From assembly GCA_003255025.1 (NCBI GenBank), contig QANY01013855.1, positions 1,269,524 through 1,333,523 on the forward strand: DNA of 64,000 nt, read 5' to 3'. Under the pieces are notes generated by a model. The model was not told the origin of the DNA, made no database searches, and saw only the letters and a program-made list of their open reading frames with translations. The position numbers and the translations under genes are program-made. Origin of the DNA: Datisca glomerata. Its lineage: Eukaryota; Streptophyta; Magnoliopsida; Cucurbitales; Datiscaceae. Positions 8,949 to 20,059 of the stretch are shown here, piece after piece; within the stretch, counting starts at the first letter, position 1; every line of letters begins with the position of its first letter.

Positions 8949-9768
8949 TGGTAACCTACCATTGGGGTACTCTGTTGTTCTTCCCAATTGATTAATATTG
9001 TAGTACATTTTAATACCAAATCTTAATATTATACCTAAAATGCTTGGAACATTGAGAAAAAATTAATTATTTTGACTAAAGACTATTTGATTCTATCAAA
9101 ACAATTTTGCTTTATCGTTAACACTTTCTCGTAGATGAATTTTTCATTGACCCAAAGTCAAGTTTTATGTAGAAATGACTAAATTAAAAAGAAATAGAAA
9201 ATAAATCGTTATTACTTTTTTATATTTACAAAACCTAATTTTATATATAAAATTACTTATAGATGTGATCGATAATAGAGTTTGTATCTTCTACATTGGC
9301 ACGCCTCTAGAAAAAATCATGGTTACAACCAGGTTACTTCCATATTTAGTTTGTTAGGTACCCACATTCAGAGTAGCCTTCTGGTTAAAACTACTATATA
9401 ATGCAAATATGTTATATTGTAAATTGATATAAGAATCTTTGAGAAAATACAAGTACATCCATGAAATGATAATAAAAAAAATAGACGGAGGCTGTAATGC
9501 ACGCAATAAATTAAAACAGATTCCACCCTTGTAATAATACGTGTGGTCTTAGAATACACTATGTCAACAGAATTAGAAGGTAGCACTCCATTTGTAACTT
9601 CTGCCCTTGAACCTAAACGTTGTACCCGTATTGACTTGGGTTTTGTAGGATACTCATTGTGCTTTTGGTTCTATTTCTTGGTGGCTACATTATCGTCATG
9701 CACAAGTTCACCATGCTCATATGCCAGGTTCTCATCATGTTTAATTAATACTCCTTATTACCACTACT
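8949..9768. other. Intergenic, nothing recognised
   Basis: AT-rich. I see no coding signature, LTR or terminal repeat. Confidence 0.45.
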
Positions 9769-10345
9769 CACTATCAGAAAAAAGGCTTTGCCCTGTGGTT
9801 AATTTCCGGCAGAAAAGAAACCGTCAGTAAGAGTTTTCAAATTTTAAACTTTTCCGACGGTTTTGTTTCCGCTGGAAAATACCAGTAGTTTTCCAGATTT
9901 TTTGCGGTGAAAAAAACTGCCGATATAGATTATTGATTTAACATCTATGCCGGTAGTTTTAAAATGACCGGTATAACTTTCAATTTTTTTTAATTTAAAC
10001 GACGTCGTTTTATCTTCAACATAGAATTCAAAACGACATCATTCGGGTTAGGGGTTATTTCACCCTAGCTCGTAATGGTAGACCCGTCTCATTACCTTTC
10101 TCTCTCTCTCTCCACCTGTTTCCTCTCCCTCTCTCCGCTAGTCCTTTCATCTCCAATAGCCCTCTCCAACCACGTATATTCTCTCAATTTTTGCTTTCCA
10201 TTGAAACCTTAGAGGTAAGTTGTTGTTAATTTTCCAATAATTGTGAGTTTGATTTTGATTTTTATATAGGTTGTTAATGTTTTTTTATCTATGAATACAT
10301 TTATGATTGTGAACTATTTTTTATATATAATCATTGGCTAAATGT
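9769..10345 (+). mobile_element. CACTA transposon left end
   Basis: Starts CACTATCAGAAAAAAGGC. It is followed by subterminal copies of CCGGCAG, CCGTCAG, CCGACGGTTTT and GCCGGTAGTTTT up to about 9985. A CT-rich leader (about 10100-10200), ending in a possible donor (GAGGTAAGT, about 10210), suggests the start of the transposase gene's 5' leader. No coding exon is reached before a second CACTA end begins at 10346. Confidence 0.75.
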
Positions 10346-10577
10346 GACTACAAGAAAAATAAGTTATACTTCGGTTTTATAACGGCGGTTAGAGACACCG
10401 TTGCTATAAAAAAACACTTTTACCGACGGTTTTTAAAAAGGTCGTTGATTCAATTAATATAGCGGCACGCTGCCAAAACTCTTAATTTATTTATGTGTTT
10501 CAACTTTCAAGCACTCACAGTTTCGCTCTCCGTTCTTTTTTATCCCTTTTGTTTTCCCTCCCACAGTCGAACCTGAA
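10346..10577 (+). mobile_element. Second CACTA left end, interrupted by the chromovirus
   Basis: GACTACAAGAAAAATAAGTTAT is the common plant CACTA terminus CACTACAAGAAAAAT with its first base changed. Subterminal motifs AACGGCGGTT, CCGACGGTTTTT and a CCGTTGCTATA block follow. The element is cut at 10577 by the Reina-like chromovirus. Its flank may resume at 15999 in leader-like CT-rich sequence. No right end (TAGTG) is recognised. Confidence 0.7.
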
Positions 10578-10932
10578 TGATGCAAATAAAGAACACGACT
10601 CGCAGGCGGAAACGACTCCTTAAATCATGGGAGATGAGGACGTAATTCTTTTTATCCATTCTTATCTTTTATTTCAAACTATTTTTGCTAAGATTAATTC
10701 TTTCTTAATTTATTTCCGTAAGATTTGGTTGCTATATTAGCAACCATTTCCTAGTTTATTTCCTGATTTATAGCACATGTAATCCTTTAAAATATGCAAA
10801 GATGGAAAAGAAAGTTAGTTGCCAAATTTTCTGAAAAGAATTGGAATTGGAGAATGAAGAGATTTCATTAACAAAGAGACTCTATTTCCCTCTTGGAATT
10901 CAACGTGAGGTTGGCCCTTGAGGTTTGCACCA
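10578..10932 (+). repeat. Chromovirus 5' LTR
   Basis: Runs from TGATGCAAATAAAG to TTTGCACCA. 355 bp, paired with 15644-15998 at the same length. Confidence 0.85.
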
Positions 10933-10936
10933 TTTT

Positions 10937-10948
10937 TGGTATCAAAGC
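10937..10948 (+). other. Chromovirus primer binding site
   Basis: TGGTATCAAAGC four bases after the LTR, one base different from the initiator-Met site TGGTATCAGAGC. Confidence 0.85.
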
Positions 10949-10952
10949 TTCA

Positions 10953-12060
10953 TGCATGTAACGCGCAGTGGAAATTCGTACAATATATCGAATGACCAAA
11001 ATCCAAATGCTGATGTACCCCAGTTACAAACACAGATCACCCAACTTGCATCTGTTATGGAACAGATCAATCAAAGGTTGGATACAATGGAGGAACGTCA
11101 TACTCGAGATGAGTCTGGATGTCACAATAGGAGAGGGCGTAGACCTCTTCCGGAAGATGAAGTCGATGACCATGAAGGGAACAAACAAGAGGAAATGTAC
11201 AAGGAGAGGAATAGGGGGTTTGGTGATCATGAAGTTTGCTTTGGGCGGAATAGCCGTGAACTTCCCAGGGGACGAGGAGGACGTGGCTTCGACCGTCACT
11301 CTCTTGATGAACTAACTAAGAGAATGAAGGTAGATGTCCCAAATTTTTATGGGAAGCTGGATCCCAATGCTTTTGAAGATTGGTTGACGGCCATTGAGGA
11401 TTATTTTGATTGGTTCACTGTATCCGAGGATAGAAAAGTGCGATATGTTCGTATTTAATTAAAGGGCCATGCAAGAGCTTGGTGGGGTAGCGTGGAAGAG
11501 CAACTACATCGGACTCAACGCCCGCCAGTGTCTATTGGGAGGAGATGAAGGAGCTGCTGAAAGAAAAATACTTGCCTATTGACTACGAGTAAGTCATGTT
11601 TGAATAAATGCTACAACTAAGGCAAGGAACTTTGACTGTCGACCAGTATACAGATCATTTCCATGAACTAACCGTTCACAGCAAGGTGGTGGAAAACGAG
11701 CAACAAACGTTAGCTCGTTACCGCTCGGGTTTACGTAATGAGCTGCGAAAAGAGATGTTGATAGCATGACTCCTTAATGTTGATGAAGCTTATCAATTGG
11801 CTTTAAGAATTGAAAAGCAACTGGGATTCGTCAATGGGAGGCGCATATCATCTACGGATCACAGGCAAGAACGCACACCAACACAACAGTTCCAGAGACC
11901 ACCTCTGTCCACTGACCAAGGAAGGTACGCCGTAGGGGGTGACCAAAGAGGGAAGGCTAAGCTTACTGGAGAGGGTCCACAATGCTATAAGTGTAAGGGG
12001 TTTGGACATTTTGTTTTGGTATATCCTACAAAAGAAAAAAAATTGGCCTTCGTGTGCGGA
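10953..12060 (+). pseudogene. gag: Chromovirus gag
   Basis: The structural protein that packages element RNA. It begins near the ATG at 10953 and has a coiled segment (LQTQITQLASVMEQINQRL), an acidic/Arg-rich linker, then the capsid-like core PNFYGKLDPNAFEDWL. A TAA at 11456 interrupts the core; the next residues (GHARAWWGS) continue in frame. Further stops and a frameshift follow before the C-terminal part resumes at 11797. The zinc knuckle at about 11982-12025 is CYKCKGFGHFVLVY, where the fourth ligand cysteine has become tyrosine. Confidence 0.85.
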
Positions 12061-12531
12061 AAAGAAATTAGAATGATTGATGCAATTAAGGAAGCTGAAG
12101 AAGAATATGAAGAAAGTGACAGTGAAGATGTAGAACACTTGGAAGCAACTGATCTGCCCAGTTGTGTGATCCACCGAGTCTTGACTCGCACTAAGAAAAA
12201 GCTCCAAGGTGGAAGTTCTTATTGGAGGTGCACCAACATTTTCCATACTCGTATGGAGCGTGGTGGTCGTGCGTTGAATGTTATCATTGACAATGGGGGT
12301 GGAATGAATGTAATTTCTAATGATGCGGTGGAGCGGTTGGGTTTGACAGTTGAGAAACATCCCACTCCGTATCGTGTAAGATGGGTTAATGAAGATAACC
12401 CGATCATTGTAAAGCATCGTTGCTTGGTGCAATTTTCATTGGGAAGAAACTACACGGATGAGGCTTGGTGTGATGTAGTTCCTATGACCGTTTGTCATTT
12501 ATTATTGGGACGGCCCTGGCTCTATGACTGA
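12061..12531 (+). pseudogene. pol: Chromovirus protease region
   Basis: A retropepsin-like aspartic protease segment that would cut the polyprotein. It reads ALNVIIDNGGGMNVIS, where an active-site D-S/T-G is expected, so the catalytic triplet is altered to DNG. VERLGL and LLGRPWLYD follow, both typical of Ty3/gypsy proteases. A TGA ends the frame after LYD (12529-12531). Confidence 0.8.
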
Positions 12532-12711
12532 AAGGTCCTGTATGATGGGTATACCAATTCTTACTCTTTTAAATTTAACGGCAAGAAATTCGTTCTAGAC
12601 CCTTTGCAGATTTTTGAATTTGAAACATAATCGAAACAGACAAAAAAAGAAGAGGTTATTCTAGTGCTAACCATGCAACAGTTTACTCAAGCTCTAAAAG
12701 GAGAATAATTA

Positions 12712-13662
12712 GTGCTGCTGGTAGTGAACCGAGAGGTTAAGCAAGGTGATGGTATTATCCCTAATGAATTTACGAAGATGTTAGAGAATTTCAAAGACAT
12801 CATGCCGGATGAAATGCCGAGACAATTACCACCTTTACGAGAGGTGCAACATGCCATTGATTTACTCCCAGGTTCTTCCTTGCCCAACCTACCACATTAC
12901 CGAATGAGTCCTACAAAAAATGAAGAACTAAATCGGCAAATTCAGCAATTACTTGACAGTGGATTCATCCATGAAAGTCTTAGCCCGTGCACCATGCCGG
13001 TTCTACTCACACCCAAGAAAGACAATACTTGGAGGATGTGCGTCGACAGCCGCGCAATCAACAAAATCACGGTGAAGTACCGATTTCCTATTCCCTGCCT
13101 TGACGACATGTTAGATTTATTGAGTGGAGCATCCATCTTTACAAAAATTGATCTTCGTAGTGGGTATCACCAAATTCGAATCCATCCCATAGATGAGTGG
13201 AAGACGGCTTTCAAAACAAAAGATGGTTTATTTGAGTTGTTGGTCATGCCTTTTGGACTAACCAACGCGCCAAGCACATTTATGCACGTCATGACGTAAG
13301 CGCTCAAAACTTTCTTGGGTAAATTCGTAGTTGTCTATTTTGATGACATTTTGATATTTATCCAGTGTTTGCAGGATCATTTAGACCATGTGCAGCAAGT
13401 CTTGGAGACATTAAAGAGAGAACAACTCTTTGTAAATCGTGGTAAGTGTTCTTTTATGAAGAAACGGGTGAATTTCTTGGGGTTTATTATTTCAGACCAA
13501 GGCGTAGAAGCCGATCCTGCCAAGGTTCAAGCAATTAAAAGTTGGCCAGCTCCTCGTAATTTCTTTGAAGTGCGCAACTTTCATGGGCTGGCGACATTCT
13601 ATCAGCGTTTTATACGAAACTTCAGTACCATCATGGGCCCCATCACCGAGTGTTTGAAATAA
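12712..13662 (+). pseudogene. pol: Chromovirus reverse transcriptase
   Basis: RT domain with the usual order: [68 protein letters not shown] and, after a TAA at about 13297-13299, VVVYFDDILIF. The catalytic YxDD (YFDD) is present. NFLGFIISDQGV and the connection to RNase H follow. Breaks are the stop before the YFDD motif and another break near 13660, where the frame shifts into RNase H. Confidence 0.92.
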
Positions 13663-13669
13663 AAAAAAA

Positions 13670-14130
13670 TTGTGGACTGCATCTGCCAAGCATGCTTTCA
13701 ATGAAATCAAGACAAAAATGGGAGAAACTCCTGTTTTGAAGCTCCCAGATTTTTCCAAGATATTTGAAGTTGCCTGTGACGCATCCTATGTAAGTGTGGG
13801 AGGAGTACTCAACCAAGAAGGACATCCTATCGCCTTCTACAGGGAGAAACTCAATGAGGCCCGTCAGCGCTATTCGGCATATGATATGGAATTTTATGCT
13901 TTAGTTCAAACTCTCAAACATTGGCGTCCTTACTTGATTCACAGAGAGTTCATCCTCTATACAGATCACAATTCGTCAAAACATTTAAATGCTCAAGGTA
14001 AATTGAATGCAAGGCATGCTCGGTGGATGGATTTTCTACAGCAATTTGACTTCGTTATCAAGCATAAGTCGGGAACTGAAAATAAAGTAGATGACGCCTT
14101 AAGCAGGAGGCCTCACCTAGTGAGGATATC
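13670..14130 (+). pseudogene. pol: Chromovirus RNase H
   Basis: Ty3/gypsy RNase H following RT after a frame change. It has FEVACDASYVSVGGVL (first catalytic D), YSAYDMEFYALVQTLKHWRPYL (catalytic E) and FILYTDHNSSKHL (D). The tail DFVIKHKSGTENKVDDALSRR is the usual end of this domain. All catalytic acids I can place are kept. Confidence 0.9.
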
Positions 14131-15440
14131 ATCGATTACTACTCTAGAGTTTGATAGTCTGAAGCAGCAATATCCTACAGATGCAGACTTCGGTGTTATT
14201 TGGCACCAGCTCACGGAAAACGTGAAGGCAGCTAAGAATGAATTCTCAGTCAAAGATGGATTTCTTTTCCACGGCAATCGACTATGTATTCCATGCGGTT
14301 CCTTTAGAGAATTTGTTATTTTAGAACTTCATGGAGGGGGTTTAGCTGGGCATTTTGGTGTGGATAAAACATTCGCTATGGTGTATGACAGGTTTTTCTG
14401 GCCTCGACTCGTCGCGACATCCATCAAATTGTGGCTCATTGTTGGGTTCGTCAAATAAACAAAGGGACCAAACAGCAAGCAGGCCTCTATACCTCTCTTC
14501 CCATTCCAGATAGGCATTGGCTGCACCTTAGTATGGACTTTGTGCTTGGATTACCCAAGACCCTACGGCAGCATGACTCCATAATGGTGGTGGTGGATCG
14601 CTTTTCAAAGATGGCTCATTTCATTCCTTGTCACAAGACCTACGATGTTTCTAAAATAGTGGCTCTATTTTTCTAAGAAGTAGTTCGACTGCATGGTGTT
14701 CCAGCTGCCATCGTGTCTGATCGGGATGTTAAGTTCATGAGTTATTTTTGGAAGACTTTGTGGGCAAAGATGGGGACAAAGCTATTGTTTTCTAGTGCAT
14801 TCCATCCTCAAACTGATGGTCAAACCAAAGTGACCAATCGAAGTTTGGGTAATTTATTAAGGTGTTTAGTAGCAGATCATGCAGCGAGCTAGGACCTCGT
14901 GTTACCGCAAGCTGAGTTTGCATTCAATAATTCTGTCAATCTCTCTACTTGTTGCACACCATTTGCGGTGGTTTACGGATTTCGCCCCAACACCCCACTG
15001 GATCTCCATTTGCTAACTTTGCCTTCTAGACCCAGTGAAGCAGCGCTGGATTTCTCTAGTTACATGAAGGATATCCATGACGAGGTCAAGCAGCGTATGT
15101 CCCTCAGTACTGAAGCATATTCTGCCTCTGCAAACACCAGACGAAAGAACAGGCAGTTTCAGGTTGGTGACATGGTTCTTATACGATTAAAGCCTAAACG
15201 TTTTCCTCCTGGAAATTTCAACAAGCTACATGCTTGTCGGGCAGGACCCTTTAAGATTCTTAAGAAGTTGGGTTCTAATGCCTACGTCATTGAGTTACCC
15301 ACTTACTACGGGAGTCGTGTTTTCAACATTGAAGATCTCACTCAATTTCATGATTTGGAGGAACCAGCACCAGTAACCTCAGACCTATTTAACCAACAAG
15401 ATGCAGTTATTCGTATTCCAAAGCATATAGCCCACGAGAT
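14131..15440 (+). pseudogene. pol: Chromovirus integrase
   Basis: The N-terminal zinc region shows ELHGGGLAGHFG and FFWPRL. A frame change follows (14430-14458), and the paired cysteines expected after the tryptophan-proline block are not intact. The core gives SMDFVLGLPKT (first D), a stop at about 14676, then [11 protein letters not shown] (second D) and [16 protein letters not shown]. In this last motif the family has QTE, so the catalytic Glu is Lys here. Another TAG lies at about 14890. The C-terminal GPY/F region reads GPFKILKKLGSNAYVIELP. Non-functional. Confidence 0.9.
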
Positions 15441-15600
15441 GAAATTACGTCGATACTAGATCACCAGTTTGTTACTACACGGCACGAAGGTTATTACAAA
15501 TTTTTAGTACAATGGAAACATCGCCCCCAGTCTGATTCTGTTTGGCTACAAGCGTCGGAACTCAATCGACTTCACCCAGATTTATTTGCTGCCTATGTTC
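15441..15600 (+). pseudogene. pol: Chromovirus chromodomain
   Basis: After a frame change at about 15455, codons give ILDHQFVTTRHEGYYKFLV, then QWKHRPQSDSVWLQASEL and PDLFAAY. This is a C-terminal chromodomain of the chromovirus type: aromatic Y-Y-F-L-V-x-W core, then W and E. In related elements it tethers integration to chromatin marks. It places the element among chromoviruses rather than Athila/Tat. Confidence 0.85.
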
Positions 15601-15643
15601 TTCAAAACTTGCCGGAGTCAAGTTCTTCTGAGTGGCCGACAAT

Positions 15644-15998
15644 TAATGCAAATAAAGAACACGACTCGCAGGCGGAAATGACTCCTTAAATCGTTGGAGA
15701 TGAGGACGTAATTCTTTTTATCCGTTCTTATCTTTTATTTCAAACTATTTTTGCTAAGATTAATTCTTTCTTAATTTATTTCCGTAAGATTTGTTTGCTA
15801 TATTAGCAACCCTTTACTAGTTTATTTCCTGATTTATAGCACATGTAATCCTTTAAAATATGCAAAGATGGAAAAGAAAGGAAGTTGCCAAATTTTCTGA
15901 AAAGAATTGGAATTGAAGAATGAAGAGATTTCATTAACAGAGAGACTTTGTTTCCCTCTTGGAATTCAACGTGAGGTTGGCCCTTGAGGTTCGCACTA
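15644..15998 (+). repeat. Chromovirus 3' LTR
   Basis: 355 bp matching 10578-10932 with about 16 substitutions (hand count). Starts TAATGC, where the 5' copy has TGATGC, and ends GCACTA versus GCACCA. Confidence 0.85.
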
Positions 15999-16580
15999 CT
16001 CAAACCCCCATCCCTCATTCATGATCGCTTTGTGTCTTCACTCTCTCAAAAGAAGCTCAGTTCTTTACCTTTACCTCTCTCTCTATTGCAAATCGAATGC
16101 ATCTCCAGCAAAATAAAGACGCACACGGGTCTTTGTCTGTAATTTTTTTAATCTTTAGGGTTTCACTGTCCTTGCCTCCCTTCGTGTCCAAATCCTCTTC
16201 TCGATTCCATCACAATTCAGTAAAACAAAACCCTTCGAGGAAGGTGGTTTGTTTTGATGTAGAAGAGAGCATTAAATATGCTAGCTGAGAGATTGGATGC
16301 AAATGGGATTCGAGGAAGGCCATGGTTAAGTCAGATCCGATCCATTTAGATCTGAATGAACGGCTAGATCATGGCCCAAATACGAGCTCTGCCATTGCTA
16401 GCAGCGGCAGAGAAACCCGTTCCAGTATTTTACTTCATCTTATTATGATTTATCTCGAAACTATTTAAGATTTCATTCTTGCAGAAGTGAAGAATCTAGT
16501 GAATTTGAGAAATTTGTAAAATATTATCGTTCTCTTTCCCCTAGTGAACGGATGAGTTTCCTTTACATATTATTCTTTTG
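15999..16580. other. Flank of the chromovirus: leader-like CT-rich DNA, no gene recognised
   Basis: Likely the continuation of the sequence at 10346-10577 into which the chromovirus inserted. A CT-rich stretch with TTTAGGGTTTC resembles a 5' leader. The 63-codon frame at 16097-16288 has no family signature. Confidence 0.4.
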
Positions 16581-16984
16581 CAAGTAACTAGTCAACTATA
16601 CATGCGTTGCACGTGTTAAAGAAACCAACAATAAAAAAATATGTACAAAATACGAATAAGACTACACATAAAAGTGTTTGATCACATTCTGACTTGATAT
16701 GTCAAATATTAAGAATTCAATCTATTAAAAGTTGATGATATTTTTTGTTAAGGTTTTGTGTTACTATAGACAATAAATAATTTTTTAATTAATATCTCAG
16801 TTTAACATGTTCCTAGATACTGCAATTTAGTTGTTGATCGTATTGTGAAGCTGACATTTACTTCGGCTCTTTGTCGTATTTGGTTTGATGTGATTCTTTC
16901 TGATGTTTTAATTTGGTGTTTATATTGACTTTTGTTAATTAATTTTCATGTTGCTATTTTGTTGATGAATTTTATTCCCTGAAA

Positions 16985-18045
16985 AATGTAAAAAAAGATT
17001 TGAACTATTAACTTTTGTATAAATTATTCACTTATATAATTATTTGATGTGATATGATCTATTTAAACTAATTTATCTCTAATTTTTTTTACAAATCATA
17101 TATTTTTATTAATTGAAATAGTAAATGTGATATTGGTAGAGAGAATATTATAAGACGTATCAATTCAGAATTTCATATGATAGTGAGAGCATGTGTCAAA
17201 AAATAATTTCCCACCTTAGTCCAATTTATATATATTGTAGACTTAAAAAAAGATAAAAACAGATTTGAAGTATTAATTAAAATATCAAATTATTCACTTA
17301 TCTAATTCTTTATAAAATTTGATCTAATTCACAACTAATATATTGTTAATAATTGACATGATAAATGTGATTTTGGTAGAGAGAATACCAAAAGACTTAT
17401 CAATTTGGAATTCCATGTAATAGTAAGCGCAATTTGTGTCCAAAAATGTTTCTCCCCCCTAAGCCTCATTTAGAAATAGTAGTGATTAAGCATTTTAGTT
17501 ACCATTTTGGTGGACCATGAATTAAACTTTGTGCATACAATTCTTTGATGTGATATGATCTATTTAAACTAATTTATCTCTAATTTTTTTACAAATCATA
17601 TATTTTTATTAATTGAAATAGTAAATGTGATATTGATAGAGAGAATGTTATGAGACATATCAATTCAGAAATTCATATGATAGTGAGAGCATGTGTCAAA
17701 AAATAATTTCCCATCTTAGTCCAATTTATATATATTGTAGACTTAAAAAAGATAAAAACAGATTTGAAGTATTAATTAAAATATCAAATTATCCACTTAT
17801 CTAATTCTTTATAAAATTTGATCTATTTAAACTAATTTATCTTAATTTCACAACTAATATATTGTTAATAATTGACATGATAAATGTGATTTTGGTAGAG
17901 AGAATACCAAAAGACTTATCAATTTGGAATTCCATGTAATAGTAAGCGTAATTTGTGTCCAAAAATGTTTATCCCCCTAAGCATCATTTAGAAATAGTAG
18001 TGATTAAGCATTTTAGTTACCGTTTTGGTGGACCATGAATTAAAC
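16985..18045. repeat. Two-level tandem repeat: ~250-bp A/B subunits in ~500-bp units
   Basis: A block containing GTAAATGTGATATTGGTAGA or its diverged form ATAAATGTGATTTTGGTAGA recurs at 17121, 17361, 17621 and 17880. Copies 1 and 3 are nearly identical, as are 2 and 4, while 1 differs clearly from 2. So a diverged A-B dimer has been duplicated as a ~501-bp unit (17043-17543 and 17544-18045). A further partial copy starts at about 16985. No coding content. Confidence 0.9.
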
Positions 18046-18620
18046 TTTGTGCATATCAATCTGCTCACTTCATTCTTCCTTTTCATTTCTTACATGATCC
18101 TTTTCTTGCTTAAATTTATGTGCTTTCCATACTGCATGGTGAAATAGTTTAATGCACTAACTATACAATGTAATATGTAAGTAGCTCATTCATAAACCCT
18201 TTGTGGTTAACTACAGTTAAAGTTACATATTCTATCTAGATGTTATCACCAATTCTTTTAATGTTTGAAATGATTTTCCAACATTGTATTGTGATTTTCA
18301 ATTGTGAAACGTTCTCCTTCAACCAGTGGTTTTATTTTAACTGTATCTAGATAAGGCATGTTAATAGTTTTTGTAATTGCCAAATTTAAGAAGTTTGGGC
18401 TTAAGGTGGTATCAGAGTACATTCGGCATATGTAGGCTATGACCTAATTTTTTCATCGGACTAATAATGTAAGTTAAAAATTGAGACAACTAATTTGACA
18501 TGTTATTTGTTTGCTTCATGGAAGTTGTTATAGTTATCACTTGACGAAGCATATTTCAAAATTTCTGTGGTATTGGTTGCTTGCTCAAAACTGAGATTTT
18601 CTTTTCTTTTTATCGATTTC
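18046..18620. other. Intergenic; isolated primer-site-like motif at about 18409
   Basis: AT-rich. GTGGTATCAGAGTAC at about 18408-18422 matches the initiator-Met primer site, but no LTR with a TG...CA structure is evident directly upstream. It may be the edge of an old copia element. Confidence 0.4.
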
Positions 18621-18931
18621 TGTTAAGGAGAGTAGTGGCTAAGGTTAATTAGCTTAAGTCATAAAGTCTAGTCAGTTTGTCTTAAGCTTAGTCAGCTTCT
18701 TCAGTTAGTAAGTTTCTGCAGTTGAGCAGTCTGTTATAGGGAGTTAGTAAGGTGTTATTGTGATGAGTTTACTTCCCATGCTTACCATGTATTGCACGTA
18801 ACAGTTCTTGATCTAAAAGCCTTGTTATGCTCGACTAGCCTTGCTATATAAAAGACTTAGTCTTCTCTTATTTCAGTTGATGAAATGATAATAACAAAAT
18901 AAATATATCAAGCTTCTCTTTAGATTTTACA
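18621..18931 (+). repeat. Copia 5' LTR (311 bp)
   Basis: Starts TGTTAAGGAGAG, ends ATTTTACA, contains a TATATAAAAG box at about 18845 and is followed directly by a primer site. Confidence 0.8.
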
Positions 18932-18943
18932 TGGTATCATAGC
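18932..18943 (+). other. Copia primer binding site
   Basis: TGGTATCATAGC, one base from the initiator-Met-type site, directly after the LTR. Confidence 0.85.
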
Positions 18944-19009
18944 AAGAAGAAGAACAAACGCTTGATTCATAATACGATTCCACCAGAAGTAATAACACAG
19001 CAAGCAATA

Positions 19010-19920
19010 TGGTAACTGCAGGAGTTTTGTTTTTCGAATACACTCAATAGTGCAGTCTCTGTGAAGTTGGACAGAACAAATTATGTGCTGTGGAGATCCT
19101 AAGTGATTCCAACAATCTTGGGACATGGATTGGACGAAATTATGTTTAACCCTGAAGAAAAACCAGCAAACACATTAGAAAATGGAGCAATAAACCCAGA
19201 ATTCAAGAATTGGGTAAGGAAATATCAACTTTTACTAAGTTTGAGGTCTTCAATGTCTGAAGGAGTGCTAGGGATAGTTACTCAGTACATGTGTTCAGCA
19301 GATATTTGGAATTCATTAGAAAGGAGTTTTGCTAATCAATCTAAAGCAAGATTGATTTAGATAAAAGGATCGTTACAAGGAACTACCAAAGGAAGCCTAT
19401 CAATCTCTAAGTTTTGTGACATGATGAAAAAGCTTTGTTGATAGCCTTGCTGCTGCTGGGCAACCAGTTTCAGAACCAGAACTGGTTATGTACAGTATGA
19501 ATGGACTTGGATCTAAGTATGATCCTGTGGTGGTAAGTGTAACTTTAAGAACTGAAAACTTTGTGTGTTGAAGAAGTTCATTCTTTATTAATGTGCTATG
19601 AAAGCAGATTGGAAAAGCAATTAACTGAGAATGAGAATAACATAAAGCTTTGTGCTAACATGGTTTCCATTACAGGCAACAGAAAGTTTTTCAATGGAAA
19701 TCAAAGTTTCAATTAGAATCAAAATAGAAACAAGAATTATGTGAGGAATGGTCCACAACAGTTCCAAGGCAATCGAGGAAAGTTTAATAACAGAAGAGGT
19801 GGAAGAAGAGGAGAGGAGTCAAGCAGGTATGAGAGGAGAGGAAAGTTTAATAACAAGAATTATGTTTGCCAAGTTTGTGCAACACTAGGGCATTCTGCTT
19901 TAGTTTTCTAGTATAGGTAT
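19010..19920 (+). pseudogene. gag: Copia gag (RE1/RE2-like)
   Basis: Codons give LGHGLDEIMFN, EKPANT, FKNWVRKYQLLLSL, SSMSEGVLG, ADIWNSLERSFANQSKARLI and, after a stop at 19358-19360, GTTKGSLSIS, SLAAAGQPVSEPELV and GLGSKYDPVVVSV. This is the UBN2-type Gag of plant copia elements. A frameshift lies near 19436. A Gly/Arg/Asn-rich stretch (GNRGKFNNRRGGRRG) leads to a decayed zinc knuckle, CQVCATLGHSALVF, in which the last cysteine is lost. A short GAGAGGAGTCAAGCAGG repeat (19812 and 19921) flanks the knuckle. Confidence 0.85.
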
Positions 19921-20059
19921 GAGAGGAGTCAAGCAGGTAATTCCCAAAGAAATGGTTTTTCTATGCAAGATGGTTTTACTGGTTCAAGTAACTTCTCTGG
20001 TGGGAATGAACCTTTTGCTTATATGGTTTCCCATGATGCCTATATGTCTTCTCATTATT

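Larger units (their letters stand above)
10578..15998 (+). mobile_element. Reina-like chromovirus (Ty3/gypsy), full length, inactivated
   Basis: A 5.42-kb LTR retrotransposon with 355-bp LTRs, an initiator-Met-type primer site and domains in Ty3/gypsy order: Gag with zinc knuckle, protease, RT, RNase H, integrase and a C-terminal chromodomain. Small size, short LTRs and the chromodomain fit the Reina lineage of plant chromoviruses. By hand count the two LTRs differ at about 16 of 355 positions. Flanking 5-mers are CTGAA and CTCAA, a target duplication with one change. Several stops and frameshifts (for example 11456, 13299 and 13660), altered zinc knuckle and protease motifs, and a changed integrase catalytic residue show that it is dead. 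There is no obvious polypurine tract before the 3' LTR. Confidence 0.9.

Noticed and set aside
16097..16288. 63-codon open frame after the chromovirus
   Set aside because: No recognisable motif. The surrounding DNA looks like CACTA leader sequence.
18408..18422. Possible start of another LTR element (TGGTATCAGAGT)
   Set aside because: No LTR end directly upstream and no gag downstream before the LTR at 18621, so it is kept only as a note.
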